From contig CAJUAL010000002.1 in NCBI GenBank assembly GCA_910584405.1, positions 147,425 through 211,424 of the forward strand: 64,000 nt of DNA. The letters are read 5' to 3'. This document shows, piece after piece, positions 33,239 to 42,660 of this stretch; the stretch's first letter is position 1, and the number at the start of each line of letters is the position of its first letter. This DNA comes from an uncultured Vampirovibrio sp. (GTDB lineage: Bacteria > Cyanobacteriota > Vampirovibrionia > Gastranaerophilales > Gastranaerophilaceae). The notes beneath the pieces were generated by a model. The model saw only the letters and a program-made list of their open reading frames with translations. It had not been told where the DNA came from and did no database searches. The translations under genes were made by a program, and so were the position numbers.

Positions 33239-33268
33239 AAGTTTATATTATATCAAACCTGAAAATAA

Positions 33269-36200
33269 TTAAACCCCTGAAAGTGCCAGTTTTTTGCCAA
33301 AATCTGTTGTCTTGATTTCATAAGCGTTTGCAATAACACCTGATGCCGGCATGTATCTGCCTTGGAACGGAACATTGTTGTCTTTTTGTTCTTCTTTTTT
33401 CTTTTCCGGCGGAATACTTGAAAGAATTAATGTTGTATCTTCAATTGGTGTCGGAACATCTTTATCTCCGTAAACTCTTGAGATGTAATGTTTTCCGTTT
33501 TCTATTTTTACGTAATATCTGCCCTTATCATTTGGGTCGATATTATAAAACTGGGTGTCGTTAGGTAGCCCTGCGATACCTATATGGTCTGCAATTTCAT
33601 CTAACCAGATTTTATCAAGATATAATTTTTTCGGTTCATAAGTGTATTTATTATCAGAATTTAGGTTAGATGTATTAAATATAGTAATTGCCATATCTCC
33701 GTCAGGATTTTGTCTGAAAATTGCAGGAAGTTTATGTCCGTCTTGTGCTATTTGCATTTTTAACGGGAATATTGCACCGTTATTCAAGGCTTTACATTGC
33801 GGATTCTTACGGATAGACATAATTTTATTAAATTCTTTTTTGTAATTATCAATAAATTTCATGTAGGTTTCGCTGTTTGAATCGCTGAACCATTCATCAT
33901 GAATCCTTTGTCTGCCTTTTAGGAACATATTTTTAGTTTTTGTGTCATAACCTGTTGCTCCTGCGTCATCTCCGTCAAACAGGGTTGGTAAACCTGGCAG
34001 GGCAACAAGATATTTCATCATACCTATGAGTTTTTTGATTGCAGGTTTCATTAGTGTTTCAAAAACTTCTTTTTCGTATTGTTTTTCTAAGTTTTGAGGT
34101 AAGCTGAATCCGTAAACTTCTTTGGCTTGTTTCAGAACCATTTTAATATTAACATCAAACGGGCTTACACCGAAAGCTTCTGGGTTAAACGGTTTACCTA
34201 ATAATTGACCTTTTGCCAAATCTGCAACAGCTTTACTTATCGGAATGAATGCTTTTTTATCAAATTCTTCATTTGATGAGAATTTTCCTTGTTTTTTGTA
34301 TTCGTTCAGAACATCTACCAATGCAGGTCGAAGAGCTTCTGCCATAGCAACAGCTTTTGGTGAAACAGGACCCCAATCGTATTTGTCAACTTCATCTTGT
34401 GTAAAGTTGCCCATTGAACGGTCTTCAAGAACTTTAAACGCTCTGCGTCTGTTTTCGTGGACATTTTTTGAATTATCTTTTGTTAAATCGCAGTAGAAAA
34501 ATTCCATATCCATTGCAGAACAGTGTAGAGCTCTTGGTTTATCGTGGTTTCCGATAAATGTGTAGGCATACATTAGTGAGTCAAGTGCACCTGAACGAAC
34601 AAGCGGTGATTGATTATCCCCACCGACTAGCAGTTCGTTTATAACTCTTTGAGGGTAATCATCGTTTCCTATTCTACCGCCATGCTCAAAACTTTTGGTG
34701 AAAGCATTGGATACTTTGGAGAAGAAGAAAGAATAATCTGCAATTGCAGTAATTCCTGTTTCACGTTTGAATTTAGCTAAAATTGATTCATACTTAGGAA
34801 ATCTTTTTGACATTCCGCCATAACCTTTGTCGTGAAGGTCGTTTTCGTCAGTAACTTCTGCAACAAGGTAAGAGTTAGGGTTTTTAGAAAGGATTCCCTG
34901 AGTAAATTTTTTCCAAAAATCAATGATAGAATCCCAGGTGTCTTCAAATTTTGTTCCGCCGCATCTTAAAGATTCAACATCAACAATATCTTTTGTTGCG
35001 TCAATTCTCCAGTCTAAGCCGGATTGGGTTTTATCAATGATTAAATCTGCAAGTTTAAAGCTTTCAAGACTTGTATCTTTTAATGTTTTAAGAAGGCTTT
35101 CTACGATTTGGCTGTTTTCTGATGAGTCAAGAGTTTTCATACCTTCTTGAATTTTTTCTAACAGCATATCTGCTTCATCACGCGGAGAAGCCGGATTTGT
35201 AATTTCTAAACTTTGCAGATATGTATTTTTCAATGCTTTGTAATCGTAAGAAATTTCACCGTTTTCAGGGTTTACCGTTGTTTTGATATCGTCTGCGGTG
35301 AGAGCTTTAATTATTGAATATTTAGCAATCTCTGAAGTTAACAGAGGTAATACGTATTTACCAAATTCAGTAACATTATCTCCGTTAAAGAGTTTTTTAT
35401 CTTTAGGCTGTTTAGAGTCTACAATATTTAAAACGTTTTGGGCAAAATCAGACATTTCGTTGGTGTAAATTTTGTCCATTTTTTCGTAAGTTTCTTTATA
35501 TTGTGGAAGAAGATTTTTATTGCCGTCTTTAAATAAATTGTATCTGGATACTCCGATATCTTCAGGTGTAACCGCTCTTTTTGAAATTAAAGGCGAACTT
35601 AATACAGATACAATGTTATCCCCAAACTCTATTGAGTCTAAAGGTAAGTTCATTAAACCTTCAAGGATTTGAGATTTTTTATCTTCGTTAGACAGGATTC
35701 GTTTATTTTTGTACATTCCAAACAGAATATTTTCAACTTCGGTTTGTGAAACTTTAGCCCTGACAGATACAGGAAGTGTTTTGTTATTTGCTAAATTCTG
35801 AATGTTATTAAACACGAGTGTCGGGTTTTGTTTATCAATATTTTTCAGAGTTTGAGCAACATACAACCTTAGAATATCGTCAGTTTTCTGAGTCCAGAAC
35901 TTGCCTGATTCGATAGAATAATCCTGAACCTGACAGTTACCTTGACGAATTCTGTTTTCTTCCGGTTCTTGTTCGTCTTTCGGTAAGTTTTTTATTCCTT
36001 TACTGTCTGTTGTAGAGAAGGCAAAATTAAGTTTTGCAATATCCGGGTTAGCGTCCCATGTTTCAAATCCGCCTTCAAATGTTCCGTCTATGTTGAAGTT
36101 TGTAAATTTTGATACTAATCTTGTACCCATCGGGCTGTCAAGTGTAGCAATTTCACTGCCGATGTTTATTCTGTTAAATTCATTAAGGTTTTTAACGTTT

Positions 36201-37429
36201 TTATGGTATTCAGCAGGGTTTATTTCAAACGCGTACGGATAAACCGAATCATTAAAGTCATGTAATTCGTAAGGGTTATCTGTATTTAGTTTTGAGTATG
36301 CTTTGATTAGTTTTTGTGAATCTGTTTTTTCTTCATCTGTGACAAGTCGAGTGTCAAAGAATTGGATGAATGTTGGTTTTGTTTTATCATAAGTCGGGTT
36401 CTGGCTCCAGCCTGTTTTCCCTGCTCCTTCGTCAAAATAGTGATAAGGAGAGTTTACGATTTTGTGGGAAATATATTCGCTGTTTTTAACAAACACACCG
36501 TAGTTTAGCGGACCGTCTTTTAATCCGGGTGCTTTGAACCAGTATTTGAACGGTGAATCTTTACCCCATTTGCTTATACTTTGGAAATGTACACCTTGCA
36601 AGCCTTCGTTAACGTAAGCTCCGTCAGATACAAAGTTTAAGCCGTGAGCAAATAATTTACGCTGTAAAGAAGCGTAGTTATTAATATTACCAAGCGAGCT
36701 TGCCATTTGGAAACAGTTTTTATTCCAGTAAGCATGTGCGGTAAAATCATCATCCGTGAATATAGGCAGCGATATGATTTTGTCATATCCGTCATATTCG
36801 CCTTTATCAACGGCTTGTTCAACACCTGCAAGGGTGCCTCCGAATTTGTTATTTAAGGTTTTAACTCCTTTTCTGCCGCGTTTTGCAAGTTCTGAATTAA
36901 ATTTGATATTGTTGTTCTCGTCATAAATATATCCGACATTTTGCGAGTCCATGATAACAAGTTTCATGGAACCTCCGCGAGAGATGTTTGAGCGGTTTGG
37001 CATGACGATATTAAAAATCTTTTTTAAATTATTTTCATCTCTTCCTTCATCAATAACATCACCTGCATCAATTTTTGTCCATTTACCTTTATCACCTTCT
37101 TTGTGTTCTAAAACGTAATGGTAAGCAAACGGTTGATTATCAGATATCCCGTATTCTTTGGCTAAATCTATTTTGTTAGAACCCGGGTTAAGTTGTTTTA
37201 AACTTTCATTATTTTTATTTTTAGCTCTTCCTGTCGTGAAGTAATTGCCGTATTGGTCTTTATCGACTTTATAAATCTCTAAATAACAGTTTTCGTTGTT
37301 ACTGTCAAACGGAAACGATACTTCAAATTCTCTAAAACCCATATCGGATTTTTTGAACTCATACCCTTTAAATATAGGTATACTCTTGTTTTTTACATTA
37401 TCCTTGTTTAAATCAAAACTTATTTTCAC
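33269..37429 (-). CDS. Very large GH13-like (alpha-amylase fold) protein
   Basis: A protein of about 1386 residues without a signal peptide. The GTG at 37429 has AAGGAG eight bases upstream and is preferred to an ATG eleven codons earlier with none. GH13 conserved regions can be followed: DGAYVNEG near residue 270 in the place of region I, WRIDATKDI near 810 (nucleophile Asp), YLVAEVTDE near 858 (acid/base Glu), IGNHDKPRA near 961 (transition-state Asp) and LPGLPTLFDGDDAG near 1148. About 500 residues separate regions I and II, far more than usual. It ends in a PFQGRYMP tag. Likely an intracellular glucan-acting enzyme; specificity unknown. Confidence 0.75.
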   Translation of the reverse strand: MKISFDLNKDNVKNKSIPIFKGYEFKKSDMGFREFEVSFPFDSNNENCYLEIYKVDKDQYGNYFTTGRAKNKNNESLKQLNPGSNKIDLAKEYGISDNQPFAYHYVLEHKEGDKGKWTKIDAGDVIDEGRDENNLKKIFNIVMPNRSNISRGGSMKLVIMDSQNVGYIYDENNNIKFNSELAKRGRKGVKTLNNKFGGTLAGVEQAVDKGEYDGYDKIISLPIFTDDDFTAHAYWNKNCFQMASSLGNINNYASLQRKLFAHGLNFVSDGAYVNEGLQGVHFQSISKWGKDSPFKYWFKAPGLKDGPLNYGVFVKNSEYISHKIVNSPYHYFDEGAGKTGWSQNPTYDKTKPTFIQFFDTRLVTDEEKTDSQKLIKAYSKLNTDNPYELHDFNDSVYPYAFEINPAEYHKNVKNLNEFNRINIGSEIATLDSPMGTRLVSKFTNFNIDGTFEGGFETWDANPDIAKLNFAFSTTDSKGIKNLPKDEQEPEENRIRQGNCQVQDYSIESGKFWTQKTDDILRLYVAQTLKNIDKQNPTLVFNNIQNLANNKTLPVSVRAKVSQTEVENILFGMYKNKRILSNEDKKSQILEGLMNLPLDSIEFGDNIVSVLSSPLISKRAVTPEDIGVSRYNLFKDGNKNLLPQYKETYEKMDKIYTNEMSDFAQNVLNIVDSKQPKDKKLFNGDNVTEFGKYVLPLLTSEIAKYSIIKALTADDIKTTVNPENGEISYDYKALKNTYLQSLEITNPASPRDEADMLLEKIQEGMKTLDSSENSQIVESLLKTLKDTSLESFKLADLIIDKTQSGLDWRIDATKDIVDVESLRCGGTKFEDTWDSIIDFWKKFTQGILSKNPNSYLVAEVTDENDLHDKGYGGMSKRFPKYESILAKFKRETGITAIADYSFFFSKVSNAFTKSFEHGGRIGNDDYPQRVINELLVGGDNQSPLVRSGALDSLMYAYTFIGNHDKPRALHCSAMDMEFFYCDLTKDNSKNVHENRRRAFKVLEDRSMGNFTQDEVDKYDWGPVSPKAVAMAEALRPALVDVLNEYKKQGKFSSNEEFDKKAFIPISKAVADLAKGQLLGKPFNPEAFGVSPFDVNIKMVLKQAKEVYGFSLPQNLEKQYEKEVFETLMKPAIKKLIGMMKYLVALPGLPTLFDGDDAGATGYDTKTKNMFLKGRQRIHDEWFSDSNSETYMKFIDNYKKEFNKIMSIRKNPQCKALNNGAIFPLKMQIAQDGHKLPAIFRQNPDGDMAITIFNTSNLNSDNKYTYEPKKLYLDKIWLDEIADHIGIAGLPNDTQFYNIDPNDKGRYYVKIENGKHYISRVYGDKDVPTPIEDTTLILSSIPPEKKKEEQKDNNVPFQGRYMPASGVIANAYEIKTTDFGKKLALSGV

Positions 37430-37525
37430 AAAACACTCCTTAACGTCAATTATAACAATCATAAAGATAAAATTTTGTTACTTATATACTCATTATTAAG
37501 AAATTTTTACAAACAGTTTATTTTG

Positions 37526-37554
37526 TTGGGAAATAATATTTTTTTGAATATAAT
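37526..37554 (+). promoter_or_regulatory. Promoter for ahcY
   Basis: TTGGGA at 37526-37531 and TATAAT at 37549-37554 are 17 bases apart, about 40 bases ahead of the ahcY start. No SAH riboswitch-like structure is visible between. Confidence 0.6.
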
Positions 37555-37595
37555 TATACGTGTAGAAAATACAATTAATTTTCAAGGAGAAAAAA

Positions 37596-38861
37596 ATGCT
37601 AACAACCGAAATAAAATGTGATATTAAGGATATTGCATTAGCTGAACAGGGAAAAAGACAGATTGACTGGGCGTTTAAAGATATGCCTGTATTAAAAACA
37701 ATCAGAGAAAGATTTATAAAAGAACAACCTTTTAAAGGTTTAAAATTATCAGCATGTGTTCACGTAACAAAAGAGACTGCAGCGTTATGTACTGTAATGC
37801 AGGCAGGTGGAGCAGATGCCGTTTTAGTTGCATCAAATCCTTTATCAACACAGGATGATGTAGCTGCAGCCTTGGTTAAGTATTATAATATTCCTGTTTT
37901 TGCGGTTGCAGGTGAAACTGTTGAACAATATAGGGCTCATATTCAGGAAGCTATTAACCATAATCCTGATATTATTATTGATGACGGTTGTGATATGGTT
38001 TCTACAATTCACGAACAAAGACCTGATTTAATCAGTAAAATTATCGGTTCAACAGAAGAAACAACAACAGGTATTATCAGACTTCAGGCTTTGGAAGCTC
38101 AAGGTACTTTAGGATTCCCTGCTGTTGGAGTTAATACAAGTTTGACAAAACATTTATACGATAACCGTTACGGTACAGGTCAAAGCGCTTTTGACGGTGT
38201 TTTAAGAGCAGCAAATATATTAATCGCAGGTAAAACAGTTGTTGTATCAGGTTACGGCTGGTGCGGTAAGGGTGTTGCTTTAAGAGCAAAAGCACTTGGT
38301 GCTAATGTTATTGTTTGCGAAGTTGACCCGCTGAAAGCTTTAGAAGCTGCTATGGAAGGTTATAGAGTTATGCCTATAGCAAAAGCAGCATTAGAAGGCG
38401 ATTTGTTTTTAACAGTAACAGGTGACAAGCATGTTATTGATGTTGAACATTTGTTATCAATGAAAGACGGAGCATTTGTCGGTAATGTCGGTCACTTTGA
38501 CTGGGAAGTTAATGTTGGCGGCTTGAAAGAACATACAGTTCAAATTAACCAAATCAGACCGACATTGGAAGAATATGTTCTTGATAACGGAAAATCTGTT
38601 TATGTGTTTGCTCAAGGCAGATTAGTTAACCTTGTTTCAGCAGAAGGTCACCCTGCAAGTGTTATGGATATGAGTTTTGCAAATCAGGCACTTGGTATTG
38701 AATTTCTTGTTAAAAATCACGGTAAACTTGAAAATAAATTGTACACACTTCCTCACGAAGTTGATGTTAAGATTGCAGAATTAAAGCTTCAATCAATGGG
38801 AATTGAAATTGATACATTAACTCCTCAACAGGAAGAATATTTAAACAGTTGGAAAATATAA
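37596..38861 (+). CDS. ahcY: Adenosylhomocysteinase AhcY
   Basis: A 421-residue protein of standard length for the short form. Seen are LKLSACVHVTKETAALCTVMQAGGADAVLVASNPLSTQDDVAAAL at the N-terminus, ETTTGIIRLQALEAQGTLGFPAVGVN, the NAD-binding VVVSGYGWCGKGVALRAKALGANVIVCEVDPLKALEA, and GNVGHFDWEV near residue 295. It hydrolyses S-adenosylhomocysteine to adenosine and homocysteine, relieving product inhibition of methyltransferases. AAGGAG precedes the ATG. The gene is monocistronic, between a clear promoter and a strong terminator. Confidence 0.97.
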   Translation: MLTTEIKCDIKDIALAEQGKRQIDWAFKDMPVLKTIRERFIKEQPFKGLKLSACVHVTKETAALCTVMQAGGADAVLVASNPLSTQDDVAAALVKYYNIPVFAVAGETVEQYRAHIQEAINHNPDIIIDDGCDMVSTIHEQRPDLISKIIGSTEETTTGIIRLQALEAQGTLGFPAVGVNTSLTKHLYDNRYGTGQSAFDGVLRAANILIAGKTVVVSGYGWCGKGVALRAKALGANVIVCEVDPLKALEAAMEGYRVMPIAKAALEGDLFLTVTGDKHVIDVEHLLSMKDGAFVGNVGHFDWEVNVGGLKEHTVQINQIRPTLEEYVLDNGKSVYVFAQGRLVNLVSAEGHPASVMDMSFANQALGIEFLVKNHGKLENKLYTLPHEVDVKIAELKLQSMGIEIDTLTPQQEEYLNSWKI

Positions 38862-38870
38862 TTGAATTAA

Positions 38871-38905
38871 AAAAGGCGGGACTTGATTTCAAGTCCCGCC
38901 TTTTT
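38871..38905. terminator. Strong bidirectional terminator
   Basis: AAAAGGCGGGACTTGA and TCAAGTCCCGCCTTTTTT form a long stem with an A-tract before and a T-tract after, so it can end both ahcY and the convergent DUF475 gene. Confidence 0.9.
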
Positions 38906-38906
38906 T

Positions 38907-39950
38907 CTATGCATTGTTTTGTTTTTTATTATGAATTATTGAAGATATGAGGGCTGATATGATAAATACAAGTCCTATAAGTCCTGTTACAACTTCCGGA
39001 ACTTCTTTAACAGTTGTTACAAGCATTATCACGGCTAATGCTCCTATAGCCCAATGAGCGCCGTGTTCAAGATATAGAAATTGTGCTAAGGTTTTCTTTT
39101 CAACAAGCATAATAGTTAAGGATCTTACAAACATTGCACCGATTGCAAGACCGATTGTAATAATTATAATATCGTTACTTAATGCAAACGCTCCTAAAAC
39201 TCCGTCTAGGGAGAATGACGCGTCAATTAACTCTAAATATATAAAACTAATAAGTCCCGTACATTTTACGGCATTACCGACAGCTTGAGCATTGCGCATT
39301 TCTTCGTGTTTTTCAAGAAAATGTGCAACTCCGTCAATAGTAAGATATGTTATTATACCTGCAAGACCTGCAATCATTACCGAAACTTTTTCATCTTGAG
39401 GGATAAATGTTTGTGTTGCAATAAGCATAAGTAATGAAATTATAATTTCAATTCCCTTAATATGGTCTAAATGAGCAAGACGGGATTCAACAGGTGCAAT
39501 CCAGTGAACTTCTTTTTCGTGGTTGAAAAAGTAATTCAAGAAAAGCATTATCAAAAACATTCCGCCAAAGGTTACAATCGGAGCATGAGTTGCGTGTAAG
39601 TATCCTGCGTAACGATTAGCATCAGTTAGTGCGATTTTTGCAACTGTTATCATATCTAAGTGTGCAAAAATAGCTACAACTAAAACCGGGAATAAAAATC
39701 TCATACCGAATACCGCAATTGCAATACCCCAGGTTAAAAATCTGTGACGCCACAGATGTGACATTTTTTCAAGTTTCATAGCATTTACTACAGCATTATC
39801 AAATGACAAACTTGTTTCTAAAATTGCAAGAACCGCGACAATAAAAATACTTGCAAATCCTGAACCGGGATGCACATGTTCACCCCATAAATATGCTCCT
39901 ATTACACCGACAATAGTTATAATATAAGAGCCTAAAAAGTATTCCAACAT
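38907..39950 (-). CDS. DUF475 / TerC-like integral membrane protein
   Basis: A 347-residue protein with about nine or ten membrane helices. The segment ILETSLSFDNAVVNAMKLEKMS near residue 43 and its echo LELIDASFSLDGVLGAFAL near 236 hold the paired acidic intramembrane motifs typical of the TerC/DUF475 group. The family is linked to tellurium resistance and metal (manganese) export, but DUF475 itself has no settled function. AGAGGT precedes the ATG. It lies 66 bases after lpxK on the same strand and may be co-transcribed. Confidence 0.87.
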   Translation of the reverse strand: MLEYFLGSYIITIVGVIGAYLWGEHVHPGSGFASIFIVAVLAILETSLSFDNAVVNAMKLEKMSHLWRHRFLTWGIAIAVFGMRFLFPVLVVAIFAHLDMITVAKIALTDANRYAGYLHATHAPIVTFGGMFLIMLFLNYFFNHEKEVHWIAPVESRLAHLDHIKGIEIIISLLMLIATQTFIPQDEKVSVMIAGLAGIITYLTIDGVAHFLEKHEEMRNAQAVGNAVKCTGLISFIYLELIDASFSLDGVLGAFALSNDIIIITIGLAIGAMFVRSLTIMLVEKKTLAQFLYLEHGAHWAIGALAVIMLVTTVKEVPEVVTGLIGLVFIISALISSIIHNKKQNNA

Positions 39951-40016
39951 AATTATACCTCTTTCCTTTTTGCTAATTTTAGCTTAAATTCAAGGGTATT
40001 GAATCCTATAAAAAAC

Positions 40017-41042
40017 TTATTTCTTTAATAAATTTTCAACATTTACAGATGTTTTTAAACGAAGTGCGTAAATATCATTTCTGTCAAAGCGTGCTAATTT
40101 TACGGCATCTTTTTCTGTTGTGATTATACTTCCTGATATATCAACAATATCAATAGGTGCGTACTGATGATGATCATCAAAAGTTACGGTTTTTACCACA
40201 TGATATTTATCTAAAAAATCATAAAATTGCTGAGGCTGTCCGATTGCACACATAGCAGTAACCGCCAAACCTTCCATAAGTCTTTGACCTGTTTTGATAT
40301 TATAGACATAATCAGGCTCGGTGTAGCATATGCTTGTTGGTATGTTAAGACGTTCCTGCATAATTTCAGCAACTTTTTCAGCAGTATCATGTTTAACACT
40401 TTTGCTTACAACAACAAGTTTATCAATCCGCTCAAGTGCTTCTGCCCCTTCTCTTAACGGACCTGCCGGTAATAAACATTCGTTTCCGAATCCTTTTACA
40501 CTGTCCATTAATACAATATCTAAGTCCCTGTGAAGTTTTCGGTGTTGAAATCCATCATCTAAGATTATTACTTGAACTCCGAATTTTTCAACAGCGGTTT
40601 TTGCGGCTAAATATCTGTCTTTGCAAGTAAAAACATAACATTCCGGGGTGTTTTCGCTTAACCAAAACGGTTCATCGCCTGCCTGTACTGCATCAAAATA
40701 AATAGTTTTCCCGTCAGATATCATATTTATGTTTTTATTATTAAGTCTGCCGCCGTAACCGCGGGATACGATTGCAACTTTTTGACCGCATTTGTTTATT
40801 AAAAACTTTGCAATTTCAGATACTACAGGTGTTTTCCCTACTCCGCCCGTAGTCATATTTCCGACAGAAATTACGTAAGCGTCAACCCTTTTGGGTTTTA
40901 TAAGTTTTTTATCATAACAAAAATTTTTTACTGCACTGCCAAACCCGTAAAATTTTGAACAAAATTTCAGGATTTCAAATAATATACCCTTAGGTTCCCT
41001 TTGGTAGTGTAATTGTGTAATTTTTGTTTTTATATTTATCAT
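40017..41042 (-). CDS. lpxK: Tetraacyldisaccharide 4'-kinase LpxK
   Basis: A 341-residue protein with the P-loop SVGNMTTGGVGKTPVVSEIA near residue 60, then VAIVSRGYGGR, DEPFWLSEN, and VIILDDGFQHRKLHRDLDIVL, all LpxK hallmarks. It phosphorylates the lipid A disaccharide made by LpxB (encoded at 24406) at the inner membrane. One base separates it from the MlaD-like gene upstream, so the two are in one operon linking lipid A synthesis with lipid trafficking. An N-terminal hydrophobic stretch (FEILKFCSKFYGFGSAV) fits membrane association. Confidence 0.96.
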   Translation of the reverse strand: MINIKTKITQLHYQREPKGILFEILKFCSKFYGFGSAVKNFCYDKKLIKPKRVDAYVISVGNMTTGGVGKTPVVSEIAKFLINKCGQKVAIVSRGYGGRLNNKNINMISDGKTIYFDAVQAGDEPFWLSENTPECYVFTCKDRYLAAKTAVEKFGVQVIILDDGFQHRKLHRDLDIVLMDSVKGFGNECLLPAGPLREGAEALERIDKLVVVSKSVKHDTAEKVAEIMQERLNIPTSICYTEPDYVYNIKTGQRLMEGLAVTAMCAIGQPQQFYDFLDKYHVVKTVTFDDHHQYAPIDIVDISGSIITTEKDAVKLARFDRNDIYALRLKTSVNVENLLKK

Positions 41043-41043
41043 A

Positions 41044-42411
41044 TTAGAATAATAACCTGAATAATAAGAATCTCTTATTTAATTTATCTGAGAATTTTCT
41101 CAAATTAGAAGTTGTCACAACAGTATCAGAAACGATTTGCTGTAAATCTGATGCTTGGTTAGGATTTGACGGGTTAACTTTATTAACAGTGTCAAGTGCT
41201 GTTGCAACTTCTGACATTGCGCAATTTACGTTAGTAATAGCGGTTTCGATTTGATTTTTCAATCTGTCGTCTTTTGTCATAGAGTTAACACTTTGGCTGA
41301 TTTGAGCAAGGTTTTCTGAAATAATTTTCAAGTTCTTTCCTGTTTCTTCCGCATCAGCCGAATCCATAACTTTGTTTAAGTTTCTTGCTAATTTATCAAT
41401 AGAATCTGCTGTTGATAACATAGTTGTTTTAAAGTGTTTATCACCGATTATGTTATTAACGTTATGAGATAATTTTGAGAAATCTTCGGTAGCTTGCTGA
41501 GTCATTGCAAGAAGTTGTTCAATATCTGATTTTGAAGAATCAAGCAAGTTATCAACTTTACCTAATGTTTCGTTAGATCTTGCAGTTAAAGATTCCACAC
41601 TTGCAATTGTTTTCTTTAAGTCTGCAATTGTTTCATCTGTTAGAATTTCGTTAACTTTTCTGTTTGTTTCTGTTAAAGTTTCTGCTGCTTTATACTGCCA
41701 ATCCATAAAGTCAGATAATCTCATCGGTTCAATTATTGTATATTCCGAATCCTGAGCTGGATATGAAATCGGCATTTCATCTAATGGAACAAGTCTTAAT
41801 TTATGTTCATTTCCGACAGTTACCGCAGAACCTTTTATAAATTCAGGCATAATAAGTCCCGGTAAATTGATGAAGTAATCAACTTTATATGCGTAAGCTG
41901 TTTTTATATTGTTTTTGTATGAAAATGGAACGGAATTTTTAGAAATTACGTCAACAGATTTAACCACCCCGACATCGTAGTATTTATCGCTTAATTTCAT
42001 TTGAACGAAGTCATTTTTATATAATAAATGTCTTGATTCCATAGGGATGTAAATAGTTCTTGTTTTCGGAGGAGTAATTTCTAAGAATAATTCTCCGATT
42101 AAGCCTGATTGTTGGATAGAGAATGATGAAGCTCTCGGAATTTGAACACTCGGGTCTGTAATAACGAATTTAACTTTAACAAAACTGTTTTCGCCTTCAA
42201 CCACAGGAGTAATTTCTTCAACCTGACCGACTTTCAAACCCATAATCTGAACGCCTGCACCCGGTCTTAATCCGTTTACATCTTTAAATTGAATTTCAAC
42301 CCTTTTAGCGGAAGAAAACGCTCTTCCTTTAACTTTTAATACAGTACCGACAAGAAGTACTAATGCTGCAAGTGTTAATAATCCAACCTTAAACGATGAT
42401 GAGAATTTCAT
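41044..42411 (-). CDS. MCE/MlaD-family lipid transport protein
   Basis: A protein of about 455 residues. Start MKFSSSFKVGLLTLAALVLLVGTVLKVKG gives an N-terminal membrane anchor; the MCE domain follows (VEIQFKDVNGLRPGAGVQIMGLKVGQVEEI, about residues 38-125). The C-terminal half is a long helical region (TLTETNRKVNEILTDETIADLKKT…) that could form the tube of extended MCE proteins. An upstream start lacks a ribosome-binding site, whereas AAGGAAGGG precedes the chosen ATG. MlaD proteins carry phospholipid between membranes with an MlaEF ABC pump; no mlaE or mlaF is seen here. Confidence 0.88.
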   Translation of the reverse strand: MKFSSSFKVGLLTLAALVLLVGTVLKVKGRAFSSAKRVEIQFKDVNGLRPGAGVQIMGLKVGQVEEITPVVEGENSFVKVKFVITDPSVQIPRASSFSIQQSGLIGELFLEITPPKTRTIYIPMESRHLLYKNDFVQMKLSDKYYDVGVVKSVDVISKNSVPFSYKNNIKTAYAYKVDYFINLPGLIMPEFIKGSAVTVGNEHKLRLVPLDEMPISYPAQDSEYTIIEPMRLSDFMDWQYKAAETLTETNRKVNEILTDETIADLKKTIASVESLTARSNETLGKVDNLLDSSKSDIEQLLAMTQQATEDFSKLSHNVNNIIGDKHFKTTMLSTADSIDKLARNLNKVMDSADAEETGKNLKIISENLAQISQSVNSMTKDDRLKNQIETAITNVNCAMSEVATALDTVNKVNPSNPNQASDLQQIVSDTVVTTSNLRKFSDKLNKRFLLFRLLF

Positions 42412-42586
42412 TATCTGCCCTTCCTTAACAATTAAGTATAACAATATTTTATCAGAAACATAAGATAGCTGTAAAGTTTTTTGTTCTTATAAATTTTGTG
42501 GTTTGGAAAAATCATCTATATAGTTGATTTTTGCCAAATTGGGTACATAAAACTTAACAAATGCCGTATAATCACAATATATTATA

Positions 42587-42614
42587 TTGACTTTTATAAA
42601 AAAATAATTATAAA
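42587..42614 (+). promoter_or_regulatory. Promoter ahead of the 42661 gene
   Basis: TTGACT at 42587-42592 and TATAAA at 42609-42614 are 16 bases apart, leaving an untranslated leader of about 40 bases. A further TATAAT is at 42567-42572 without a matching -35. GTTGATTTTTGCC at 42523-42535 is shared with the region before fliE. Confidence 0.5.
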
Positions 42615-42660
42615 CCTGAAAAGGCAGAAAGATAATACAATCCAAGAAGGAGATAAACTT

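Noticed and set aside
37463..37595. SAH or SAM riboswitch upstream of ahcY
   Set aside because: The leader is short and AT-rich with no conserved riboswitch block.
42496..42660. N-terminal extension of the 42661 protein
   Set aside because: The extension runs through a promoter and an excellent ribosome-binding site precedes the internal ATG.
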